Translations under genes and position numbers: made by a program
Shown: positions 6,387 to 12,138 of the stretch, piece after piece
How the letters are laid out: each line of letters starts with the position of its first letter
How positions within the stretch are numbered: the stretch's first letter is position 1
Origin: Candidatus Agrococcus pullicola
GTDB taxonomy: Bacteria; Actinomycetota; Actinomycetes; Actinomycetales; Microbacteriaceae
NCBI GenBank assembly: GCA_019115685.1
Contig: DXDC01000110.1
Span: 1 to 12,138, forward strand
Length of the DNA stretch: 12,138 nucleotides
Direction: 5' to 3'
The notes under the pieces: model-generated
What the model was told of the DNA's origin: nothing
What the model saw: only the letters and a program-made list of their open reading frames with translations
The model's database searches: none

Positions 6387-6995
6387 ATGAGCCGCGCAGC
6401 CGTGCGTCGCGTGGTCACCGGCCACAACGACGAAGGGAGGGCCGTCATCCTCTTCGACGGCCCTTCGCCACAGCATTTTGAGTCGGAGGCAATCCCCGGA
6501 TTCGGTGCGACGGTGCCCTGGATGACACGTTCGGCCGAAATCGACCATGTCACCGACGATGATGCGGCGGGAGCCAAAGCCGAGATACCGACTTTCCCAG
6601 CCTCCGGGCAGACGATCCTCCGCATCGCCGACTTCCCGCCAGACACCGTCTACCCTACCAACGCAGGAAACGCGATCTTCACCGAGATCGACGGGCACGA
6701 CGAAGCCGAGGCCGGCGCCGACAGCAGCGGCGGAAAGCACTTCTGGTTCCACCGTACCGATTCGCTCGACTACGCAGTAGTGCTCGAAGGCGAGATCGTG
6801 CTGATGGTCGACGACGGGGAGACCGTGGTGCGCGCGGGCGACGTGATCGTGCAGCGCGCGACCAGCCACGCCTGGTCCAACCGCACCGATCAGGCCGCGA
6901 GAATCCTGTTTGTCCTCATCGGCACCCCCGAGCTCTCGGCGGTCGAGATCGGCGAGCGACGTCAACAGTCGCCTGACGAAGCGGAGACGGCATGA
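6387..6995 (+). CDS. Cupin-domain protein
   Basis: A 202-residue small protein with one recognisable cupin barrel in its C-terminal half (about 115-190). Motif 1 is HFWFHRTDSLDYAVVLEGEI, with His118, His122, Asp128 and Glu134/Glu136. Motif 2 is GDVIVQRATSHAWSN, with His161 and Asn165. The canonical HxH pair of motif 1 is replaced by H-x3-H followed by TDSLDY, a pattern shared by an uncharacterised group of cupins in aromatic-degradation clusters; metal binding is plausible but not certain. The N-terminal 110 residues are not recognised. The start is ATG 6387, 4 bases after the upstream stop, with weak GAGG upstream; GTG at 6375 is an alternative. The stop overlaps the ligase ATG. It may be a dioxygenase, isomerase or oxo-acid-handling accessory; no specific function is claimed. 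Confidence 0.75.
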   Translation: MSRAAVRRVVTGHNDEGRAVILFDGPSPQHFESEAIPGFGATVPWMTRSAEIDHVTDDDAAGAKAEIPTFPASGQTILRIADFPPDTVYPTNAGNAIFTEIDGHDEAEAGADSSGGKHFWFHRTDSLDYAVVLEGEIVLMVDDGETVVRAGDVIVQRATSHAWSNRTDQAARILFVLIGTPELSAVEIGERRQQSPDEAETA

Positions 6996-8986
6996 TCGTC
7001 GATGCCAACGCTCCCGGCGGGGAGGTGATCTGGGCTCCCGACGAGGCAACGATCACGGCCGCCAATGTCACCGCGTTTGCCGAATTCGTGCGCGCACACG
7101 GCTTCCCGGCCGGTGCGGACTACGAGGAGCTCTGGCGTTGGTCTGTCGACGACCCGGCCGCCTTCTGGGAGCTCTTCGCCACATACGCCGGAGTCGAGTT
7201 CGGAGGAGACACAGGACCGGTGCTGCCGGATCCTACGATGCCCGGAGCCCGGTGGTTCCCGGGCCGCACCCTGAACTTCGCGCGCCACCTGCTCGAAGGA
7301 CGCGACGGCGTCGCCCTGCTCTCGGTTGATGAGTCTGGAGCGACGACCGAGATGAGCTGGGAGGAACTGCGGCGGAACACCGCAGCGCTCGCTGCGACAC
7401 TACAGGACGAGGGCGTCGGACCCGGAGACCGTGTGGTCGGCGTGCTGCCCAATGTGGCCGAGTCCGTCGTTGGACTCCTTGCAACGGCGGCGCTCGGTGC
7501 GACCTGGTCAGTCTGCGCGCCCGAGTTCGGCCCCGGCGCGATCGTCTCGCGCTTCGCCCAACTAAAGCCGACGGTCGTCCTCGCGGCTCCCGGCTACCGA
7601 CTATCGGGCAGGGACCGAGATCGACGCGCAGAGCTCGCAGAGGTGCTGGCGAAATTGCCAGGCGTCGAGAGGGTCATCTGGGTCACCGGGCACACCGATG
7701 TGGAGCCTCCGGAAATTGAAGGTCCGTCCTGCCGTTGGGAGGATGCCATCGCCGGCGAGCACGATCTCGTTTACACCGAGGTGGGCTTCGAGCATCCCCT
7801 CTGGGTGCTCTTCTCCTCCGGCACGACCGGCAAGCCGAAGGGGATCGTGCATGGCCACGGCGGGGCTCTACTCGAGTCCCTGAAGATGTTGCTGTTCCAC
7901 TCCGATCTGCGACCGGGTGATCGCTATTTCAACGTGGCTTCGACGAGTTGGGTGCTCTGGAACACCCTCGTTGCTTCGCTCGGTGTCGGCGCTACCGCTG
8001 TGCTGCTCGACGGTAACCCCACGTACCCTTCGGTCGACCACGTTTGGGAGGTTGCTGCGCGCACCCGCGCAGCAGCAGTGGGCGTGAGCGCCGGCTTCGT
8101 CCATGCCTGTGCGAAGGCAGAGCTTCGGCCGTCTGACGAGCACGACCTCTCGGCACTGCGTTGCGTACAGGTGACCGGATCCCCGCTTTCACACGATGGC
8201 TACCGTTGGGTCTACGCGGAAGTCGGCGACATCTGGCTCAGCTCGATGAGCGGGGGCACCGACATCGCTTCCGTTTTCGTGGGCGGCACCCCGACGCTTC
8301 CCGTGCACGTGGGGTTCATCCAGGCCCCCGCGCTCGGCGTCAAGGTCGAGTCCTGGGATGCCGCCGGCCGCCCCGCCGAGGGCAGGGGCGAGCTGGTGGT
8401 CACCGCGCCGATGCCGTCCATGCCGCTGAGGTTCTGGGACGATCCCGGTGACAAGCGCTATCGGTCAAGTTACTTCGACACGTATCCCGGGGTTTGGCGC
8501 CATGGTGACTTCATCGAATTCGCCCCGAGCGGCATCCTTATTCACGGCCGCAGCGATTCGACCCTGAACCGCAACGGCCTGCGGCTCGGATCCGCCGATC
8601 TCTACTCAATCGTGGAGGCGCTGCCGGAGGTGCTCGAGTCTCTCGTCATCGGTGCCGAGCTCGACGACGAGGAGTACTATATGCCGCTCTTCGTGCGCCT
8701 CGCCGACGGCATCGACGAGGACCGAGCGCGAACGGCGATCGTCGCGGCCATTCGCGCAGGCTTGTCTCCGAGGTACTTACCCGACGAGATCGTGGTGATG
8801 CCAGGTATCCCGCACACTCGCACGGGCAAAAAGCTCGAGATCCCGGTCAAACGCCTGGTCCAGGGCGCCGCGCTGGCTGAAGTAGCGGATCTCGGTGCTG
8901 TCGACGACCCCGAACTGCTCGCCACCTACGCGCGTTTCGCTGCAGAACGCGCCCCCGTTCGAATCGCGAAGGAAGGTACGCAATGA
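6992..8986 (+). CDS. Acetoacetate-CoA ligase (acetoacetyl-CoA synthetase, ANL superfamily)
   Basis: ATP + acetoacetate + CoA gives acetoacetyl-CoA + AMP + PPi in the cytosol. The 664-residue length and architecture fit this family. An N-terminal ACS-type domain contains ELWRWSVDDPAAFWELF and the block GARWFPGRTLNFARHLLEG (about 90-108). The P-loop is LFSSGTTGKPKG at 273-284, and the C-terminal TRTGKKLEIPVKRL carries the presumed catalytic Lys613. The GKKLEIPVK ending is characteristic of acetoacetate-CoA ligases rather than acetyl-CoA synthetases (TRSGKIMRR). The ATG overlaps the cupin stop (6992-6995) and GGAG at 6983-6986 is well spaced. Its place in a ring-cleavage operon implies that the pathway releases acetoacetate or a close beta-keto acid. 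Family is confident, but related short-chain keto acids remain possible substrates. Confidence 0.9.
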   Translation: MIVDANAPGGEVIWAPDEATITAANVTAFAEFVRAHGFPAGADYEELWRWSVDDPAAFWELFATYAGVEFGGDTGPVLPDPTMPGARWFPGRTLNFARHLLEGRDGVALLSVDESGATTEMSWEELRRNTAALAATLQDEGVGPGDRVVGVLPNVAESVVGLLATAALGATWSVCAPEFGPGAIVSRFAQLKPTVVLAAPGYRLSGRDRDRRAELAEVLAKLPGVERVIWVTGHTDVEPPEIEGPSCRWEDAIAGEHDLVYTEVGFEHPLWVLFSSGTTGKPKGIVHGHGGALLESLKMLLFHSDLRPGDRYFNVASTSWVLWNTLVASLGVGATAVLLDGNPTYPSVDHVWEVAARTRAAAVGVSAGFVHACAKAELRPSDEHDLSALRCVQVTGSPLSHDGYRWVYAEVGDIWLSSMSGGTDIASVFVGGTPTLPVHVGFIQAPALGVKVESWDAAGRPAEGRGELVVTAPMPSMPLRFWDDPGDKRYRSSYFDTYPGVWRHGDFIEFAPSGILIHGRSDSTLNRNGLRLGSADLYSIVEALPEVLESLVIGAELDDEEYYMPLFVRLADGIDEDRARTAIVAAIRAGLSPRYLPDEIVVMPGIPHTRTGKKLEIPVKRLVQGAALAEVADLGAVDDPELLATYARFAAERAPVRIAKEGTQ

Positions 8987-9010
8987 CGCGCACCACGCCC
9001 CCCGTCCAGT

Positions 9011-10363
9011 GTGGGGCTCGAGGCCTACCTCGATAGTCAACGGATGAATGCCCGCCACTGGGCAGCTTTCTTTCTCATCGCCCTCGTCCTGCTGGCCGAT
9101 GGCATGGACGTCACCATCGTCAGCCACATCTTCCCCTCACTTATTGACGAATGGGGCGTCTTCGTGGGCGGCGGCATCGCTACGCTCGTCTCCGCCGGGT
9201 TCATCGCCATGGGTCTCGGCGCACTCGTCGCGGGAAGAGCTTCCGACCGTTGGGGCCGCAAACCGGTGCTCGTTGCGACGACGCTCCTCTTCGGCGCAGG
9301 TACCGTGCTCGGTGCGACATCGGGCGGTTTCCTCGCCTTCTCGCTCTGGCGCCTTCTTGCCTGCCTTGGCATGGGAGCGGCCATGGCCACGGGCAATACG
9401 CTCCTCGCCGACCTGATGCCGCCGAGGCGCCGATCGGCTCTCATCGCCACTGCCTACGCCTTCGTCGGACTCGGAACGACGGTCGGGGCCACCCTCGCCG
9501 GCACTCTCATCCCGGCCACAGGCTGGCAGGGCCTGCTCGTCGTCAGCGGCACAATTCCGGTGATCGTCGCGATCGCGCTCGGCATCATCGTACCCGAAGC
9601 TCCGACCTTCCTCGCCGCCCGAGGAGACGCTGCAGGCGCCATGCGAGCGCTCAACAAGATCGACCCGGCAGCACCCGCGGAAGACATTGACTACACGATC
9701 AATCGGCCACAGTCCGAAACCGGATCGTGGAAGCAGCTATTTTCGCGCCGCTACGCCTTCACCACTGTGCTGCTTTGGTGCTTTGGATTCTTCTCCCTCG
9801 GTACGCAGCTCATGGTCGTGCAGTACCTGCCGACGATGCTGCAACTGCCTAACCCTGGGCTCGACACGGTGCAGAGCAGCACGATCATCGGTCTCTACGG
9901 CCTCACGAGCACGATCAGCGTCCTGCTCTTCGGGGCACTGCTGATCAGAGCTTCCCGCTTTATCGTGATCGGCAGCACCCTGCTCGCCAGCGCAATCGTC
10001 GTTCTGCTCCTCGCCCTCGCACCCTCCCCAGGGTACGGCGCGCTACTGGTGCTGCTTTCGATCACCGGGTTCATCCTGCCCGCGGCCTGCGGACCAACCC
10101 GTTCGGTCCTGGCAGCAGCCGCCTATCCCACGGAGATCCGCGGCACCGGCGTCGGATCAACCGAATTCAGCGGCCGTATCGGCTCCGCGGCGGGCGGAGC
10201 ACTCGGCGGAGTTCTGATCGGAGCCGGGCTGGGTCTGGGAGGATTCTTCCTCGCTGTTCTCGTGCCGATCACCGTGCTTCTCGCAACGCTGGTCGGGCTC
10301 GGTGTCGGCACACACAACACGGCCGCTGATCCCAAATCCACGCCCACCGCGATGCGTAGCTGA
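9011..10363 (+). CDS. MFS transporter, aromatic acid:H+ symporter (AAHS)-like, with a probable N-terminal frameshift
   Basis: A 450-residue 12-helix major facilitator protein, likely importing the aromatic substrate by proton symport. TM1 carries LLADGMDVTI (Asp30, Asp33), the DG-D signature of aromatic-acid symporters, and the loop after TM2 has GRASDRWGRKP (75-85), the MFS signature. The open frame can only begin at GTG 9011 (or ATG 9044), which has no ribosome-binding site. A strong GGAAGG (8971-8976) instead lies 6 bases before ATG 8983, which overlaps the ligase stop like the other coupled starts here. From ATG 8983 the frame reads MTRTTPPVQCGARGLPR and stops. Removing one C from the C6 run at 8998-9003 joins it smoothly as MTRTTPPSSVGLEAYLDS. 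A one-base insertion (mutation, phase switch or assembly error) is therefore likely; the ancestral gene is 8983-10363. Confidence 0.85.
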   Translation: MGLEAYLDSQRMNARHWAAFFLIALVLLADGMDVTIVSHIFPSLIDEWGVFVGGGIATLVSAGFIAMGLGALVAGRASDRWGRKPVLVATTLLFGAGTVLGATSGGFLAFSLWRLLACLGMGAAMATGNTLLADLMPPRRRSALIATAYAFVGLGTTVGATLAGTLIPATGWQGLLVVSGTIPVIVAIALGIIVPEAPTFLAARGDAAGAMRALNKIDPAAPAEDIDYTINRPQSETGSWKQLFSRRYAFTTVLLWCFGFFSLGTQLMVVQYLPTMLQLPNPGLDTVQSSTIIGLYGLTSTISVLLFGALLIRASRFIVIGSTLLASAIVVLLLALAPSPGYGALLVLLSITGFILPAACGPTRSVLAAAAYPTEIRGTGVGSTEFSGRIGSAAGGALGGVLIGAGLGLGGFFLAVLVPITVLLATLVGLGVGTHNTAADPKSTPTAMRS

Positions 10364-10389
10364 CCGAGCCGTATCGATTCACGTATCAT
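10360..10389 (+). promoter_or_regulatory. Promoter and operator (copy D) of the TetR gene
   Basis: TATCAT at 10384-10389 is a good -10 box, with CTGACC (10360-10365) 18 bases upstream as a fair -35 box. The spacer and -10 contain CGTATCGATTCACGTATC (10370-10387), two CGTATC half-sites 12 bases apart. On the other strand this reads GATACGTGAATCGATACG, sharing GATACGT with the sites at 1507, 1813 and 5327. Transcription would begin about at the ATG, 10396. Autoregulation is the natural reading. Confidence 0.6.
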
Positions 10390-10395
10390 CAAGGA

Positions 10396-10977
10396 ATGGC
10401 AGTACGAAGCGAGCAGAGCCGCCGGGCGATCTTAGAAGCGACGATGGATCTGCTCGATGACGCGCGATCAGACGCGTTGACCGTGCGGGACCTGTCGATC
10501 GAGCGGATCGCACGTGAGGCCGGGGTGAGCAAGACGACCATCTACCGTTGGTGGCCCAGCAAGACCGCTCTCATCATCGACACGTTCCTCGACAATCACA
10601 TCGCCCGTACCGCGGTATGCAACGACTTGCCGGCCATCGATGCGCTCCGCGAGCACATGGTCTCGCTCGCCGAGATCTACTCCGGGCATGAGGGACGGCT
10701 CATCGCCCAGCTCGTCGGCGAGTGCCAGTTCCAAGCTGAGGCGATGGCCGAGTTCAAAGAGCGCTTCTGGTTCCAGCGGCGCGACGCAGTGGCCGATCTC
10801 ATCGACCGGTGTGTCGCCGAGGGCAGCTTGCGCGACGACCTTGACCCTGCCGAGATCGTAGAGATTCTCTACGCGCCGATCTACTTCCGGCTGCTCTGGA
10901 GCGAGGGAGCCCTCGACCGTGCCACGACGGAACACCGTCTCACCTTCGCGCTCGACGGATTGCGCACGGCGAACTGA
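10396..10977 (+). CDS. TetR/AcrR-family transcriptional regulator
   Basis: A 193-residue regulator with an N-terminal TetR DNA-binding domain (about 8-60). The helix-turn-helix is IERIAREAGVSKTTIYRWW, followed by PSKTALI, and the rest is the helical ligand-binding and dimer domain. Length is typical of the family. The AAGGA touching the ATG is too close to act as a ribosome-binding site, and the promoter places the transcript start at about the ATG, so a leaderless mRNA is likely, as is common in actinobacteria. The gene starts 32 bases after the transporter stop and has its own operator. It is the best candidate regulator for the sites before the hydroxylase and FAH-2 operons, most likely a repressor released by a pathway substrate or intermediate. 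Family is confident; ligand and targets are inferred. Confidence 0.88.
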   Translation: MAVRSEQSRRAILEATMDLLDDARSDALTVRDLSIERIAREAGVSKTTIYRWWPSKTALIIDTFLDNHIARTAVCNDLPAIDALREHMVSLAEIYSGHEGRLIAQLVGECQFQAEAMAEFKERFWFQRRDAVADLIDRCVAEGSLRDDLDPAEIVEILYAPIYFRLLWSEGALDRATTEHRLTFALDGLRTAN

Positions 10978-11108
10978 CACGCGTCAGCCCAGGTGTTGTT
11001 TCGTATTCCAGAGGGCTGCTAAGTATTCGGTTGGCTTCACTGGGAAACGCATGATGTTGGAAGCGTATCTTCATTTGGTCTCAAGAGTCGGGGCAGGTCC
11101 CGACGGTT
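10978..11108. other. Non-coding boundary zone between the catabolic cluster and the minus-strand locus
   Basis: No convincing gene on either strand. Just after the TetR stop is CTGAC-ACGC-GTCAG (10974-10987), a short dyad without a U-run, and CAGCCC (10985-10990) can pair with GGGCTG (11013-11018) over a long loop. At the right end a clean hairpin GTCGGG-GCAGGT-CCCGAC (11087-11104) lies immediately beside the point where homology of the transporter remnant stops. The zone is visibly less GC-rich than the catabolic genes. It looks like a recombination or insertion junction; no transposase can be read. Confidence 0.4.
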
Positions 11109-11276
11109 CAAAAAGACTTTCGCAAGAACCAGGTTGGCTGCGAAGGCGTAGATGAAGAAGCCGCACCACTCGATCGTGATGCCGATCACTGAGGTTGCGA
11201 CGACCTTGCGTCGTTCGCCAGGTTTGGAGTTGTCAATAGTCTGTGCTGCACTCAGGGTGCCATGTCGCGACATCAT
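11109..11276 (-). pseudogene. N-terminal remnant of an MHS-family (metabolite:H+ symporter) MFS transporter
   Basis: From ATG 11276 the minus strand reads 56 residues that end in ERRKVVATSVIGITIEW and CGFFIYAFAANLVLAKVFL. This is the first transmembrane segment of MHS/ShiA/ProP-like symporters, whose usual form is RK-A--S-IGT-IEWYDFFIYG-AAALVF-K-FFP. Homology ends at KVFL (about 11109); the frame then runs on through about 22 unrelated residues to a stop near 11037. Such transporters have about 430 residues, so about 370 are missing. The expected Tyr-Asp of EWYDFFIY is Cys-Gly here, a further sign of decay or divergence. It lies 57 bases downstream of the P450 gene on the same strand, so the two probably formed an operon before the right part was cut off by the event that brought in the neighbouring DNA. 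Confidence 0.7.
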
Positions 11277-11333
11277 TGTCTTCAGGCAGGCGTTTATTCA
11301 TCAAGTCCCGACGAGGTGCGCACCGAGGTGGCG

Positions 11334-12138
11334 TCACCAGGTGACGGGAAGGGACGTGATGCCGCGAAAGACCCACCCATCCCACTGCACCTCCCTTCCC
11401 AGCGCCAACGCCAGGTCGGGGAACCGTTCATACAGACGAGGAACGGCGAATTCTCCGACTGCCGATTTCGCAGCCCAGCGTCCCGCACACATGTGGGTGC
11501 CGCTGCCGAATCCGACATGCCCTCGAGCACGACGATGAACGTCGAAGCGAGCGGCCCGGTCAAATACCGTCTCGTCCCTATTAGCGCTGGCCAGAACCAG
11601 ACCGACATTGGCACCGGCCGGGACAAACGTCCCTTGCACCACAGAATCGACGATTGCCTCACGCGGAATCATCCCGATGGGCGACTGCCATCGAACGGTC
11701 TCTTCGAAGGCCTCCCCCCAGGGCACATTGCCCGTCAGGACGTCAGCCTTTTGCTCGGAATGTCGGGACAGCGCCCACACCATGTTCGTAATCATGTGTT
11801 GAGGCTCATTCATCCCTCCGGATATAGTCAGATGCACGTTTGCCCTGACCGTCTCTTCCGGCAATCCGACCTGGAGAAGGTGCGAGGTCACAGAGTGATC
11901 AGGCCGGCGGCGGAGACTGGGCAGCAGATCATCGAGTATTGCGTTGACCTCCTCTTGGCTCCGGTCGCACCGTTGCCAAATCTCGGGTTCGTCGAGCAGA
12001 TTTCCGATGCCCGCGATGTAGTCCGTCGACCATCGATGCATATCATCGACCCCGACATCGGAAGGGAAGCCAACGATATTGATCAGATTTTGACTCGCAA
12101 CCGGCGCGGCGAAGTCGCGATTCAGGTCGGCGGACTGC
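11334..12138 (-). CDS. Cytochrome P450, C-terminal two thirds (5' end outside window)
   Basis: A haem-thiolate monooxygenase read on the minus strand; the frame is open from the right edge to TGA at 11336-11334 and gives about 268 residues. Family marks in order: DFAAPVASQNLINIVGFP (the start of the typical bacterial P450 core), I-helix TISGGMNEPQHM with the GG-NEP variant in place of AG-DT, K-helix ExxR (ETVR), and haem loop GFGSGTHMCAGR, where the Cys codon at 11489-11487 is the iron ligand. Bacterial P450s have about 400 residues, so about 130 are beyond the window; an ATG at 12041 is internal. No ferredoxin or reductase gene is adjacent on the visible side. Base composition is slightly less GC-rich than the catabolic genes. 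Family is certain; substrate unknown. Confidence 0.92.
   Translation of the reverse strand, partial: QSADLNRDFAAPVASQNLINIVGFPSDVGVDDMHRWSTDYIAGIGNLLDEPEIWQRCDRSQEEVNAILDDLLPSLRRRPDHSVTSHLLQVGLPEETVRANVHLTISGGMNEPQHMITNMVWALSRHSEQKADVLTGNVPWGEAFEETVRWQSPIGMIPREAIVDSVVQGTFVPAGANVGLVLASANRDETVFDRAARFDVHRRARGHVGFGSGTHMCAGRWAAKSAVGEFAVPRLYERFPDLALALGREVQWDGWVFRGITSLPVTW

Noticed and set aside
5564..6646. A long minus-strand open frame (360 codons) opposite the second FAH gene
   Set aside because: It mirrors the codon bias of the + strand genes, spans two of them and resembles no protein family. High-GC DNA commonly gives such antisense frames.
11064..11069. An extra CGTATC half-site in the boundary zone, as a fifth operator
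   Set aside because: It is a single 6-base match with no second half-site and no promoter or gene next to it. Several such matches are expected by chance in 12 kb.
11016..11104. A possible insertion-sequence end: AAKYSVGF in a + frame resembles the start of IS3-type OrfA, and the minus strand at 11110 begins TGAACC with GC-rich sequence
   Set aside because: The resemblance is only a few residues, the following residues do not fit a transposase, and no matching inverted repeat or target duplication is visible. It is noted only as a boundary zone.
1..12138. CRISPR arrays, tRNA or rRNA genes, riboswitches, replication origins
   Set aside because: No regular repeat-spacer pattern, cloverleaf, ribosomal sequence or conserved aptamer could be found on reading both strands.

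Overview
The window is high-GC, densely packed DNA with many 4-base ATGA gene overlaps. Its protein families are typical of a soil or wastewater actinobacterium, possibly a relative of Microbacteriaceae; that placement rests on base composition and protein flavour only. The window holds an aromatic-compound catabolic cluster on the + strand, and on the right an unrelated, partly broken minus-strand locus.

Left to right: (1) the C-terminal third of a LysR-type regulator (1-309). (2) A complete type I extradiol ring-cleavage dioxygenase (394-1434), preceded by two perfect dyads. (3) An orphaned, diverged second copy of that dioxygenase's C-terminal tail (1521-1748), sitting just after a copy of an operator-like motif. 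(4) A probable operon of an MhpA-like FAD hydroxylase (1840-3363), a fumarylacetoacetate-hydrolase (FAH) superfamily enzyme (3378-4400) and a signal-less periplasmic-binding-fold protein (4397-5263), closed by two strong hairpins. (5) A second probable operon, with an operator-like palindrome in its promoter: a second FAH-family enzyme (5369-6382), a cupin protein (6387-6995), an acetoacetate-CoA ligase (6992-8986) and an MFS transporter of aromatic-acid type (9011-10363). The transporter appears frameshifted near its N-terminus. (6) A TetR-family regulator (10396-10977), probably leaderless, with a related operator in its own promoter. (7) A boundary zone (10978-11108) abutting a truncated MHS-type transporter remnant (11109-11276, minus) and a cytochrome P450 (minus) that runs off the right edge.

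How the genes may work together (inference): the MFS protein imports an aromatic acid or phenol, the FAD enzyme hydroxylates a phenolic ring, and the extradiol dioxygenase opens it. FAH-family enzymes then cut the oxo-acid product, and the acetoacetate-CoA ligase activates a released beta-keto acid for thiolysis to acetyl-CoA. The usual lower meta-pathway genes (aldolase, acylating aldehyde dehydrogenase, alpha/beta-fold C-C hydrolase) are absent. That, together with the ligase, points to a polyketo-acid route like the one known for orcinol and related resorcinols. The TetR protein is the best candidate to control both operons through a GATACGT-containing motif found at four places. The substrate cannot be fixed from sequence alone.
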